Origin: DATHVR01 sp035461175
GTDB lineage: Bacteria; Actinomycetota; Acidimicrobiia; Spongiisociales; ZC4RG35
Direction of reading: 5' to 3'
DNA: 6,798 bases
Assembly (NCBI GenBank): GCA_035461175.1
Contig: DATHVR010000159.1
Span: forward strand, 1 to 6,798
Both the position numbers and the translations under genes were made by a program. The notes below the pieces were generated by a model that searched no databases, was not told where the DNA came from, and saw nothing but the letters and a program-made list of their open reading frames with translations. Of this stretch, positions 1-5,907 are shown piece by piece (position 1 is the first letter of the stretch; each line of letters begins with the position of its first letter).

Positions 1-9
1 GGGGTCCGG

Positions 10-714
10 TCATCCAGCGAGATCGGGCCCATTCTCCGTATAGGGGGGGACGGCGCCGTCCCAGCCTTCGTTGTGCGCCTTCTCGGCGGCCAAGGCTTGG
101 AGCGGATCCGGGATCCCGACGATCCTCTTCACCGCCGCAACCGCGGACGGCCACAGAGAAATGATCTCCTCGGCGAGCGAATTGGCATATGCAAGGGGAT
201 GTCGGTCGATCCTCTGGATCAAGCCGATGTCGAGGGCTTCCTTGGCCGATACCGGCCGCATGCTGAGGGCGAGATCGATGGCCCTTCCCCTCCCCACCAT
301 CCCGGAAAGCGCCCAGGCGCCCACGGCGATGCCGTGTCCTGGCCCCCGGAACCGGATGGTGGCATCGTGCCCGGCGACTGTGAAGTCGGAGGCGACGACG
401 AGTTGCGCTCCCCCGCCCACCGCGTGCCCCGAAAAGGCGACGAGGATGATGGCGGAAGTGGTTCTCATCATCTCGTAGAGGCGGTAGAGCTCTCTGCTCA
501 CCTCGGCACGATCGGCGTCGGATAGCTTCAGATCGGCACCGGCCGACAGCGCATCTTGACTGGTTGACCCCAGGACGATCACCCGGGCCTCCTCGTCGCC
601 TACCACGTCGAGCAACCTTCCCACCATGTCGAGGTCGATGGCGTTTCTTGATTCGGGACGGTCCAGCAGGGCCTGGACGACCCCGGGCAGGGGTTGGCTT
701 ACGGCAACTGTCAT
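10..714 (-). CDS. Crotonase-fold protein (enoyl-CoA hydratase/isomerase family), catalytic glutamates not conserved
   Basis: This 234-residue protein has the core of the crotonase superfamily, which binds acyl-CoA thioesters and stabilises an enolate in an oxyanion hole. Visible hallmarks are the N-terminal DRPESRNAID stretch (residues 18-27), the first oxyanion segment SAGADLK (57-63), the second GHAVGGGAQL (96-105), and a late SAKEALDIGLIQRI segment (156-169). It is slightly shorter than the usual 255-270 residues. The two glutamates that add water in classical enoyl-CoA hydratase are replaced: the GGGCEL glutamate is Gln104, and the F-x-x-P-E glutamate falls on Gly126 in FRGPGHG, with about five residues missing after it. 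Ordinary hydratase activity is therefore doubtful. An isomerase, hydrolase, decarboxylase or other CoA-ester role is possible, and the substrate is unknown. The ATG is supported by AGGGA seven bases upstream. It is divergent from the GntR gene, which probably controls it. Confidence 0.9.
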   Translation of the reverse strand: MTVAVSQPLPGVVQALLDRPESRNAIDLDMVGRLLDVVGDEEARVIVLGSTSQDALSAGADLKLSDADRAEVSRELYRLYEMMRTTSAIILVAFSGHAVGGGAQLVVASDFTVAGHDATIRFRGPGHGIAVGAWALSGMVGRGRAIDLALSMRPVSAKEALDIGLIQRIDRHPLAYANSLAEEIISLWPSAVAAVKRIVGIPDPLQALAAEKAHNEGWDGAVPPYTENGPDLAG

Positions 715-760
715 GAGTAGATCCCTGCTGGCGGCCGGCGGGCTTGGTATATCATATTGG
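715..760. promoter_or_regulatory. Divergent promoter/operator region with AT-rich palindrome
   Basis: Only 29 bp separate the crotonase ATG from the TTG assigned to the GntR gene. An island of A/T in otherwise GC-rich DNA lies at 748-758 and contains the odd-centred palindrome ATATCATAT (749-757). On the minus strand TATGAT (756-751) resembles a -10 hexamer and sits about 37 bp before the crotonase start codon. On the plus strand TATCAT (750-755) is an equally good -10 match, but it lies downstream of the TTG start. No convincing -35 was found on either strand. GntR/FCD regulators commonly bind short palindromes beside their own gene, so autoregulation and control of the divergent gene is the natural inference. 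Operator identity is unproven. Confidence 0.4.
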
Positions 761-1397
761 CATCATCGCGGCTCCCTCGACCACCCACGTCCAGTACCAG
801 AGCAAGTCCGACCTCGTCGCCGACGCCCTACGAAGAATGATCGAAACCGGCGAGCTGGGGCCGGGCACTCACCTGCGGCAACGCGACGTGGCCGAACTTC
901 TCGGGGTGAGCCCGACACCGGTTCGCGAGGCGTTCCGACGTCTCGAGGGTGAGGGCTACATCGTCACCGAACCGCACCGGTCCTCGATGGTGGTCCGCTC
1001 CGAGGACTCCAGGCTCTACGAGAACGCATTGATCCGCGCCGCCCTGGAGAGCCTCGGCGCCTCGTTGGCAGCCGACCATGTCACCGACGCGGCCATCGAG
1101 GAGTTGGAGGAGCTCAACCGGCAACTGGCCAGGAGCACCGATATGGAAACCGCGCAGGCAGCCAACCGTCATTTTCATTTCAGGATCTATGAGCTGACGG
1201 AGTCACCGGTGTTGCTCGCCCAACTCAATCTCCTCTGGCGCACGCTGGGCACCGGGCCGCACGTCGACCGGCCCATCACCGAGTCCGTTCGACAACACGC
1301 CGAGATCATCGAAGCCTTACGGGCAAAGGACGGCGAACGGGCCGCGGCTGCGACCCGTCATCACATCGTCGAGGCCCACCAAGCGATGGCGCCCTGA
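744..1397 (+). CDS. GntR-family transcriptional regulator, FCD (FadR-type) ligand domain
   Basis: This 217-residue regulator has a typical two-domain layout. The N-terminal winged helix-turn-helix (about 20-80) shows the family signature GTHLRQRDVAELLGVSPTPVREAFRRLEGEGYI. The all-helical FCD domain (about 91-213) senses small organic acids, often through a bound metal. Candidate metal ligands are Asn141 and His145 (in ANRHFH), His185 (QHAEIIEAL) and one of His206/207 (ATRHHIVEAH). An asparagine in the first position is a variation also seen in the family. The TTG start is the only ATG/GTG/TTG codon between the upstream in-frame stop (714-716) and the helix-turn-helix. It has no clear Shine-Dalgarno, so the true N-terminus is uncertain by a few residues. 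The gene is divergent from the crotonase and 2 bp ahead of an alpha/beta hydrolase, so it is probably the local regulator responding to a pathway intermediate. Confidence 0.93.
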   Translation: MVYHIGIIAAPSTTHVQYQSKSDLVADALRRMIETGELGPGTHLRQRDVAELLGVSPTPVREAFRRLEGEGYIVTEPHRSSMVVRSEDSRLYENALIRAALESLGASLAADHVTDAAIEELEELNRQLARSTDMETAQAANRHFHFRIYELTESPVLLAQLNLLWRTLGTGPHVDRPITESVRQHAEIIEALRAKDGERAAAATRHHIVEAHQAMAP

Positions 1398-1399
1398 TC

Positions 1400-2293
1400 A
1401 TGCGGGCTCATCGTGTGGAGTCATCGGCAGATGCCGGTGTCTCCCTTCACGTCGAGGAGACCGGAACCGGCCCTGCCCTCCTCTTCATTCACGAGTTCGC
1501 CGGCGACCACCGCAGCTGGAGCCCCCAGGTTCGCCACTTCGCCCGACTGTTTCGCTGCATCACCTATTCGGCCCGCGGTTACCCGCCGTCGTCCGTCCCA
1601 GACGACCCCTCCCTGTACTCACAACAGCACGCGGTCCAAGACGCGCTCGATGTGCTGGACTCATTGGACATCGAGACCGCTCATGTCGTCGGGCTCTCAA
1701 TGGGTGGTTTCTGCGCCTTGCATCTAGCCCTGCAGTCTCCGAGCCGGGTGAAGTCTGCAGTCATCGCCGGTGTCGGCTACGGAGCGGCGTACGACCACAG
1801 AGAGGCGTTTCGTGAAGAGTGCGAACTGATCGCACGAGCCTTCGAGGAGGAAGGCTCTGCAGCGGTTGCCGTCCGATACGCGGTAGGCCCGGCGCGGGTC
1901 CAGTTCCAGAACAAGGACCCTCTCGGCCACGCCGAGTTCGCCGAGATGCTGGCTGAGCATTCCAGGGTCGGTTCGGCGATGACGATGCGAGGATTTCAGA
2001 AAGAGAGACCTTCACTTCTCGACTTCTCGGACCAGCTGAGCCGGTTGTCGGTGCCCCTGCTCATACTGGTTGGTGACGAAGACGAGGGGGCGGTGGACGC
2101 CTCCGTCGCATTGAAACGGATGGTCCCCAGTTCCGGGCTGATGGTTTTCCCCCGTAGCGGGCACACCTTGAACTTGGAGGAGCCGGCGTTGTTCAATACG
2201 ACCGTCGAGAGCTTCCTCGCCTCGGTGATCACCGGTTCCTGGGGGGTCCGAGACCCCCGGTCGAAGTCGGCCAGCACGACCGGGATGCGCTGA
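1400..2293 (+). CDS. Alpha/beta-fold hydrolase
   Basis: This 297-residue cytosolic hydrolase of the alpha/beta fold resembles esterases, enol-lactonases and C-C bond hydrolases of aromatic breakdown. A complete catalytic triad is visible: Ser100 in the nucleophile elbow GLSMGG (98-103), Asp226 in LVGDED, and His255 in RSGHTLNLEEP. The oxyanion loop has His-Glu (LLFIHEFAGDHRSW, 28-40) where many members have His-Gly. A cap region lies around 130-205. The fold should end near residue 276, and the last 20 or so residues form a polar tail overlying a GC-rich hairpin. The ATG lies 2 bp after the regulator's stop (TGA-TC-ATG) with no obvious ribosome site of its own, which suggests translational coupling. 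The substrate cannot be read from sequence. A 3-oxoadipate enol-lactonase-like role is one possibility among many. Confidence 0.93.
   Translation: MRAHRVESSADAGVSLHVEETGTGPALLFIHEFAGDHRSWSPQVRHFARLFRCITYSARGYPPSSVPDDPSLYSQQHAVQDALDVLDSLDIETAHVVGLSMGGFCALHLALQSPSRVKSAVIAGVGYGAAYDHREAFREECELIARAFEEEGSAAVAVRYAVGPARVQFQNKDPLGHAEFAEMLAEHSRVGSAMTMRGFQKERPSLLDFSDQLSRLSVPLLILVGDEDEGAVDASVALKRMVPSSGLMVFPRSGHTLNLEEPALFNTTVESFLASVITGSWGVRDPRSKSASTTGMR
2242..2258. repeat. GC-rich hairpin in the hydrolase C-terminal tail
   Basis: GGGGGTC (2242-2248) and GACCCCC (2252-2258) form a perfect 7-bp stem with a 3-base CGA loop. It lies inside the coding region for the apparently extra C-terminal tail of the alpha/beta hydrolase. 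There is no T run after it, so it is not a classic intrinsic terminator. It could pause transcription or protect the 3' end of the message. Confidence 0.5.
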
Positions 2294-2325
2294 GCCCGGG
2301 ACGAGGTCGGACCCGGTCAGCGCAT
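2285..2325. terminator. Shared bidirectional hairpin between convergent genes
   Basis: ATGCGCTGA (2285-2293) is perfectly complementary to TCAGCGCAT (2317-2325). Inside it CCGGG (2296-2300) pairs with CCCGG (2312-2316), leaving a 2-base bulge on the left arm and an 11-base loop. That gives 14 paired bases. The outer arms contain the stop codons of both convergent genes. There is no T-rich tract on either side, so a textbook Rho-independent terminator is not shown. A stem blocking transcription read-through, or protecting both 3' ends from exonucleases, is the most natural reading. Confidence 0.6.
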
Positions 2326-3288
2326 TGGCAAGGCGAGTGGCCTTATCGGCCCGGCGGTGGCACCCCTCAGCCTGAGACTGGCTCCGATGAACACGAATTC
2401 GAATATCCCCTCGGCGGCGAGCTCCTCGAGATAGACCACTTCCGCCATTGGCACCCCGGCCTCGGCCAGCAGGTAGGTGTGCACAGTCATCCAGTTGTCC
2501 GGATCTTCGGACGGAAGCTGTTCGACAGCGATGTTGTCGCAGCCGATCATCGAGACACCCAACTCGGCCAGATAGACCGCTCCGTCGCGGTCGAGCCCTG
2601 GCTCCCGAGGCAGATACGTCGCCGGATCGGGCCAGTAGCGCATACGTCCGGTCCTGATCATCGCTATGTCTCCGGGGCGGATCTCGGTGCCCTGCCGTCT
2701 CAACGCCTCGCCCAACTCCTTGGGCCCTATGGCAAAGCTGTCGGGCAGGACGTCGACCCCGATTGCTGCGGCAACGTCGATCAGAATCCCCCGGCCGATC
2801 AGCGGGGGAAGCCGGTCGGCCCCGGCGACGGTCCAGTGCAGACTGCCCAGATGTTCATCCGCCGAGAAACCGTTCCAGATCCGCCCCCGATATCCGAAGT
2901 GATTCAGGGTGTCGATGTGGGTCCCGCAATGGGTGAACATCGAGACGGCGTCTGCCGACCAGGCCACGTATTCGTTTTGCTCCGCACCCACCCCGATCGG
3001 GTCGTCCACCACCGATCCCCCCGGGGTGTGCACCATCCAGATGCTGTACGGCGGTTCACCTCCCGCGGTCCAGGTCGGCATCCCCATGAACAGGTCGACC
3101 GACAGGTCAAACACCTTGCTTCCGTCGGCCCGGGCGAGATGGTCGCGGGCGAGGTCGGGAGTGAGCAGATTCAACATTCCGATCTCGTCGTCGGCGCCGA
3201 AGGGGCTCGCAGACGGCTCCCCCAGCACTGCTTTGAACGCGGCTATGCGTCCCCTCGTCTCCTCTTCGATCAGCGCCGGCCCGCACAT
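2317..3288 (-). CDS. Cyclase-family metal-dependent hydrolase (KynB / isatin hydrolase-like)
   Basis: This 323-residue protein belongs to the cyclase family (putative metal-dependent hydrolases that include bacterial kynurenine formamidase and isatin hydrolase). The diagnostic motif HCGTHIDTLNH spans 120-130: His120, His124 and Asp126 should bind the divalent metal, and His130 is a candidate catalytic base. A leucine sits where most members have proline (HxGTHxDxPxH). A second conserved patch, VHTYLLAEAGVPMAEV, supplies His270 and Glu283. The N-terminal DDEIGMLNLLTP (33-44) is typical of the longer subgroup of about 320 residues rather than the compact KynB of 200-260. The likely chemistry is hydrolysis of an amide or cyclic amide/lactone, with unknown substrate. 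The ATG is 7 bp after the amidohydrolase stop, with AGAGGA about 12 bases upstream. It is the last gene of the leftward unit. Confidence 0.92.
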   Translation of the reverse strand: MCGPALIEEETRGRIAAFKAVLGEPSASPFGADDEIGMLNLLTPDLARDHLARADGSKVFDLSVDLFMGMPTWTAGGEPPYSIWMVHTPGGSVVDDPIGVGAEQNEYVAWSADAVSMFTHCGTHIDTLNHFGYRGRIWNGFSADEHLGSLHWTVAGADRLPPLIGRGILIDVAAAIGVDVLPDSFAIGPKELGEALRRQGTEIRPGDIAMIRTGRMRYWPDPATYLPREPGLDRDGAVYLAELGVSMIGCDNIAVEQLPSEDPDNWMTVHTYLLAEAGVPMAEVVYLEELAAEGIFEFVFIGASLRLRGATAGPIRPLALPMR

Positions 3289-3295
3289 TTGTGTC

Positions 3296-4324
3296 TCAGA
3301 TCCTCTCGCCCGAGAGTAGACGGCGTGCCCTTCCCGCCATCACCTCGTCCCCGTCCCGGCCACCGGTGACGTCGGTGAAGGCCTCGATGAACGGGCCTAC
3401 CCCACCCGGCACATGCGGGTAGTCGCTGCCGAAGACCAGTCGGTCGAGGCCGAGGGTGTCCACCGCACATTTGATCGCCGGGCGGTGACTGCTCGCCGTG
3501 TCGAAGGTGAGGCTCTTTATATACTCGCTCGGCATGCGGGGCGCCCTCTCCCTGCATTCGGGGAACTGGCGGTAGTAGTTGTCCAGCCGGGGCAGCATGA
3601 ACGGAAGGGTGCCGCCCAGATGCGAGAACACCCAGCGGATCCGGGAGTACCTCTCGAACACACCGGAGTAGGCGAGGCGTGCCAACGCCAGGTTGGTGTC
3701 GCCGAGAAAGCCGACACCGATGGCGAGGGCATAGTCGTCGAGGTGCTCCGCGTCGGGCACGGTGGGGTGGACGTAGACCAGCAAGCCCTTCTCGTCGGCT
3801 GCCGCCCAAAAAGGCTCGAAACTCTCGTGGTCCAGGGGAACACCGTCGATGTTGGTCAGGATCATCACACCGGCCATCCCGAGGTCGTCGAGGGCGTGGT
3901 CGAGGACGGCGAGGGCACGGTCCGTGTCATGCATGGGCAATGCCGCCAACGCCTCGAATCGCCCCGGGTACTCCCGGCACAACTCGGTCAGATCCTCATT
4001 CACTTGACGGGACAGGGTGTCGGCTGCCTGAGGCTCGAGGAAGTACGTGCTCGGTGAAGGTATCGACAGGACCTGGGTTTGGATGCCCGATTGGTCCATC
4101 AACTCGAGACGTTGTTCGACTCCGGGATGTGGCTGTGGCACGGTGAGAGCCACTCCGCTGCGCCAGGTGCAGACGAACCGGCCGTCGTGCTCCCTCCGGT
4201 AGACCGTGGTGCTCGGGGCCGACTCGACCGCCTGCAGATAGGCGTCGGTGTAGTAGTGGACGTGAAGATCGACGATGCCATTTGCACCGGAGCCTCCGGT
4301 GGCCCGACGCACGGTCTCGTCCAT
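3296..4324 (-). CDS. Amidohydrolase family protein, ACMSD-like (Amidohydrolase_2)
   Basis: This 342-residue TIM-barrel metal enzyme is related to 2-amino-3-carboxymuconate-6-semialdehyde decarboxylase (ACMSD) and gamma-resorcylate-type decarboxylases. It shows the HxH pair His21/His23 (VDLHVHYY), His186 (LVYVHP), His235 (FSHLGG) and Asp301 (FGSDYPH). In ACMSD the corresponding residues bind zinc and position the catalytic water, and the spacing here is close to that family. The expected chemistry is decarboxylation or hydrolysis of an aromatic or muconate-like acid, but the exact substrate is not readable. The frame stays open upstream to 4477, but that part is Ser/Pro/Arg-rich and lies inside the permease gene. 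The ATG at 4324 starts just before the family's conserved N-terminus, has AGGG eight bases upstream, and follows the permease stop by one base, so it is chosen. Tight spacing implies co-translation with the transporter. Confidence 0.93.
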   Translation of the reverse strand: MDETVRRATGGSGANGIVDLHVHYYTDAYLQAVESAPSTTVYRREHDGRFVCTWRSGVALTVPQPHPGVEQRLELMDQSGIQTQVLSIPSPSTYFLEPQAADTLSRQVNEDLTELCREYPGRFEALAALPMHDTDRALAVLDHALDDLGMAGVMILTNIDGVPLDHESFEPFWAAADEKGLLVYVHPTVPDAEHLDDYALAIGVGFLGDTNLALARLAYSGVFERYSRIRWVFSHLGGTLPFMLPRLDNYYRQFPECRERAPRMPSEYIKSLTFDTASSHRPAIKCAVDTLGLDRLVFGSDYPHVPGGVGPFIEAFTDVTGGRDGDEVMAGRARRLLSGERI

Positions 4325-4325
4325 G

Positions 4326-5111
4326 TCAGGCACCCTGCAACGCCGGTTCTGTGTCTTCGGGAAAGACGGCCCAGGGGAGGGCCTTCCGCTCGACGAACGA
4401 AACTGCCTCCATGCTGAGCAGGCCGAACAAGCCGACGAAGATGACAACGGCGTACAGCTGCTCGACGGCGAAGGCACCTCCCAGACGCTGCACCAGCCCG
4501 CCCAGCCCGATCAAGCCGATGACCTGCTCGGCGATGATCACCGCCCTGATCGCCCGCCCTGTGGCGATCCGAACACCGGCGAACATCAGCGGCAGGGCGG
4601 AGGGGAGCATCACCCGGCTCAGGACTTGACCCTCCGACGCGCCGAATGAGGTCGCCATTTCGACGATCTGGGAATCGGTGGTCTTGACCCCTGCAGCGGT
4701 GTTCACGACCACGATGAAGAACGTATAGATGACGATGGTCGCCAGGATGCTCCCCCGTCCCAGACCGAAGATGAGGAACAAGACCGGTATGAGGGCGACC
4801 AGCGGCAGCGAGAGGAAGGTGTTCACCAGCGGGTCGAGCGCCCACTCCATTGGCCGGTACCGACCGATGAGCAACCCGACCACGATCCCGAGGACGATCG
4901 AGGGGGGCAGGGCGATGCCGATGCTGATCAGGCTCTCTTTGAGAGCATCGAGAAATCGGGGACTGGCCCACACTTCCACGATCGCGGCGAATACCGCCGT
5001 GACCGGCGGAAAGGCGGGTGAAAGCTCGAGGCGACCGGCCACCTCCCAGAGGGTGAGGCCCGTGAGGAGGCCGAGGATGGAGATGATCCGGGTTCGGGTA
5101 CGGGTGCTCAT
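4326..5111 (-). CDS. ABC transporter permease 2 (NitT/TauT/SsuC-type)
   Basis: This 261-residue inner-membrane subunit belongs to the binding-protein-dependent importer family that includes SsuC and TauC. About six hydrophobic segments are visible, near 9-25, 61-84, 97-116, 121-140, 187-206 and 217-238. The cytoplasmic EAA coupling loop that docks on the ATPase is EMATSFGASEGQVLSRVMLPSALP (151-174). The length is normal for the family. The ATG lies 13 bp after the ATPase stop and has no strong Shine-Dalgarno, so coupling to the upstream gene is likely. The protein is a diverged paralogue of permease 1, sharing NTAAGV before the EAA loop. The pair probably forms a heterodimeric channel. The substrate is unknown: the family carries sulfonates, nitrate, taurine, thiamine precursors and aromatic acids. 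Confidence 0.94.
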   Translation of the reverse strand: MSTRTRTRIISILGLLTGLTLWEVAGRLELSPAFPPVTAVFAAIVEVWASPRFLDALKESLISIGIALPPSIVLGIVVGLLIGRYRPMEWALDPLVNTFLSLPLVALIPVLFLIFGLGRGSILATIVIYTFFIVVVNTAAGVKTTDSQIVEMATSFGASEGQVLSRVMLPSALPLMFAGVRIATGRAIRAVIIAEQVIGLIGLGGLVQRLGGAFAVEQLYAVVIFVGLFGLLSMEAVSFVERKALPWAVFPEDTEPALQGA

Positions 5112-5124
5112 TTCAGTCGTACGC

Positions 5125-5907
5125 TCAATCCGGTGCCGGGGCGGTCGGGTCCCCCATCATGCCCCGCAACTCATGCCACATGTGGGAGGTCAGCTCGGTG
5201 AATACCGGGGTCACCCGCACTCCCTCGCCTCTGGGACGAGCCAGGGGCACGTCGAGTATCTCCCTCACCGCGCCTGGATGGGTGTCCATGACCAGGACTC
5301 GGTCGGAAAGGTAGGCGGCCTCGTCCATGGAGTGGGTGACGAAAATGACCGTCTTCTGCTCCTCCTCCCAGAGACGCATGAGGTCCTCCTGCATGAGCTG
5401 ACGGGTCTGGGCGTCCAGCGCTCCGAAGGGCTCGTCCATGAGCAAGATGTCCGGCGCCACGGCGAGCGCCCGGGCCAGACCCACCCGCTGCTGCATCCCT
5501 CCAGACAGCTCGTGGGGGTAGTGGTCGGCGAACCGGGTCAGCCCGACGCGTTCGAGGAATGGCCGGGCAGCCTCACGGCTCTCCTTGCGACTCATCCCTC
5601 TCAGCTCCAGGCCAAAACCGATGTTGGTGAGGATGTCGGCCCAGGGCAGCAACACGAAGTGCTGGAAGACCATCGCCCTGTCGTTGCCAGGGCCCACCAC
5701 CTCTTGGCCGTCGATCTCGATGGTGCCGGCCGTGGGCCTGATCAGCCCGGCGACCATCTTGAGCAAGGTGGTCTTGCCACATCCGCTGGGGCCGATGATG
5801 GAGAAGAACTCCTTGTCCTTCACCGAGAAGCTGACGTCTTTAAGCGCTTCGAAGGACCCGCCGTCTCGGGTGTTGAACCGACGTCCGATTCCTTTGACCT
5901 CGATCAA
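5125..5907 (-). CDS. ABC transporter ATP-binding protein (SsuB/TauB-type)
   Basis: This 260-residue ATPase powers the importer encoded around it. All nucleotide-binding motifs are present: Walker A GPSGCGKTT (39-47), Q-loop Gln82 (VFQHFVLLPW), ABC signature LSGGMQQR (134-141), Walker B ILLMDEP (154-160) with the D-loop GALD, and switch His192 (FVTHSMDEA). The frame stays open far upstream to 6663, but that extension is only the permease gene read out of frame. I place the start at TTG 5907, where the text becomes MIEVKGIGRRF, typical for the family. GGAG lies eight bases upstream (5916-5919), and the TTG overlaps the permease stop by 4 bp. A GTG at 5934 is an alternative without a ribosome site. 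The last 40 residues or so are family-variable. Confidence 0.95.
   Translation of the reverse strand: MIEVKGIGRRFNTRDGGSFEALKDVSFSVKDKEFFSIIGPSGCGKTTLLKMVAGLIRPTAGTIEIDGQEVVGPGNDRAMVFQHFVLLPWADILTNIGFGLELRGMSRKESREAARPFLERVGLTRFADHYPHELSGGMQQRVGLARALAVAPDILLMDEPFGALDAQTRQLMQEDLMRLWEEEQKTVIFVTHSMDEAAYLSDRVLVMDTHPGAVREILDVPLARPRGEGVRVTPVFTELTSHMWHELRGMMGDPTAPAPD

Noticed and set aside
108..130. GGATCC-type repeats near the left edge as a possible site or hairpin
   Set aside because: They are short, fall inside the crotonase coding sequence, and are explained by ordinary codons (Gly-Ile-Pro-Asp-Pro).
2479..3369. 296-codon open frame on the plus strand
   Set aside because: It is the complement of the cyclase-family gene, rich in Arg, Pro and His with no motif. 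The opposite strand carries the metal-binding signature.
4325..4477. N-terminal extension of the amidohydrolase by 51 residues
   Set aside because: The extension is Ser/Pro/Arg-rich, lies wholly inside the permease 2 coding region in another frame, and precedes a well-supported ATG with a ribosome site at 4324.
4099..4971. 290-codon open frame on the minus strand
   Set aside because: It overlaps permease 2 and the amidohydrolase in a third frame. Its low-complexity Arg/Gly composition marks it as a shadow.
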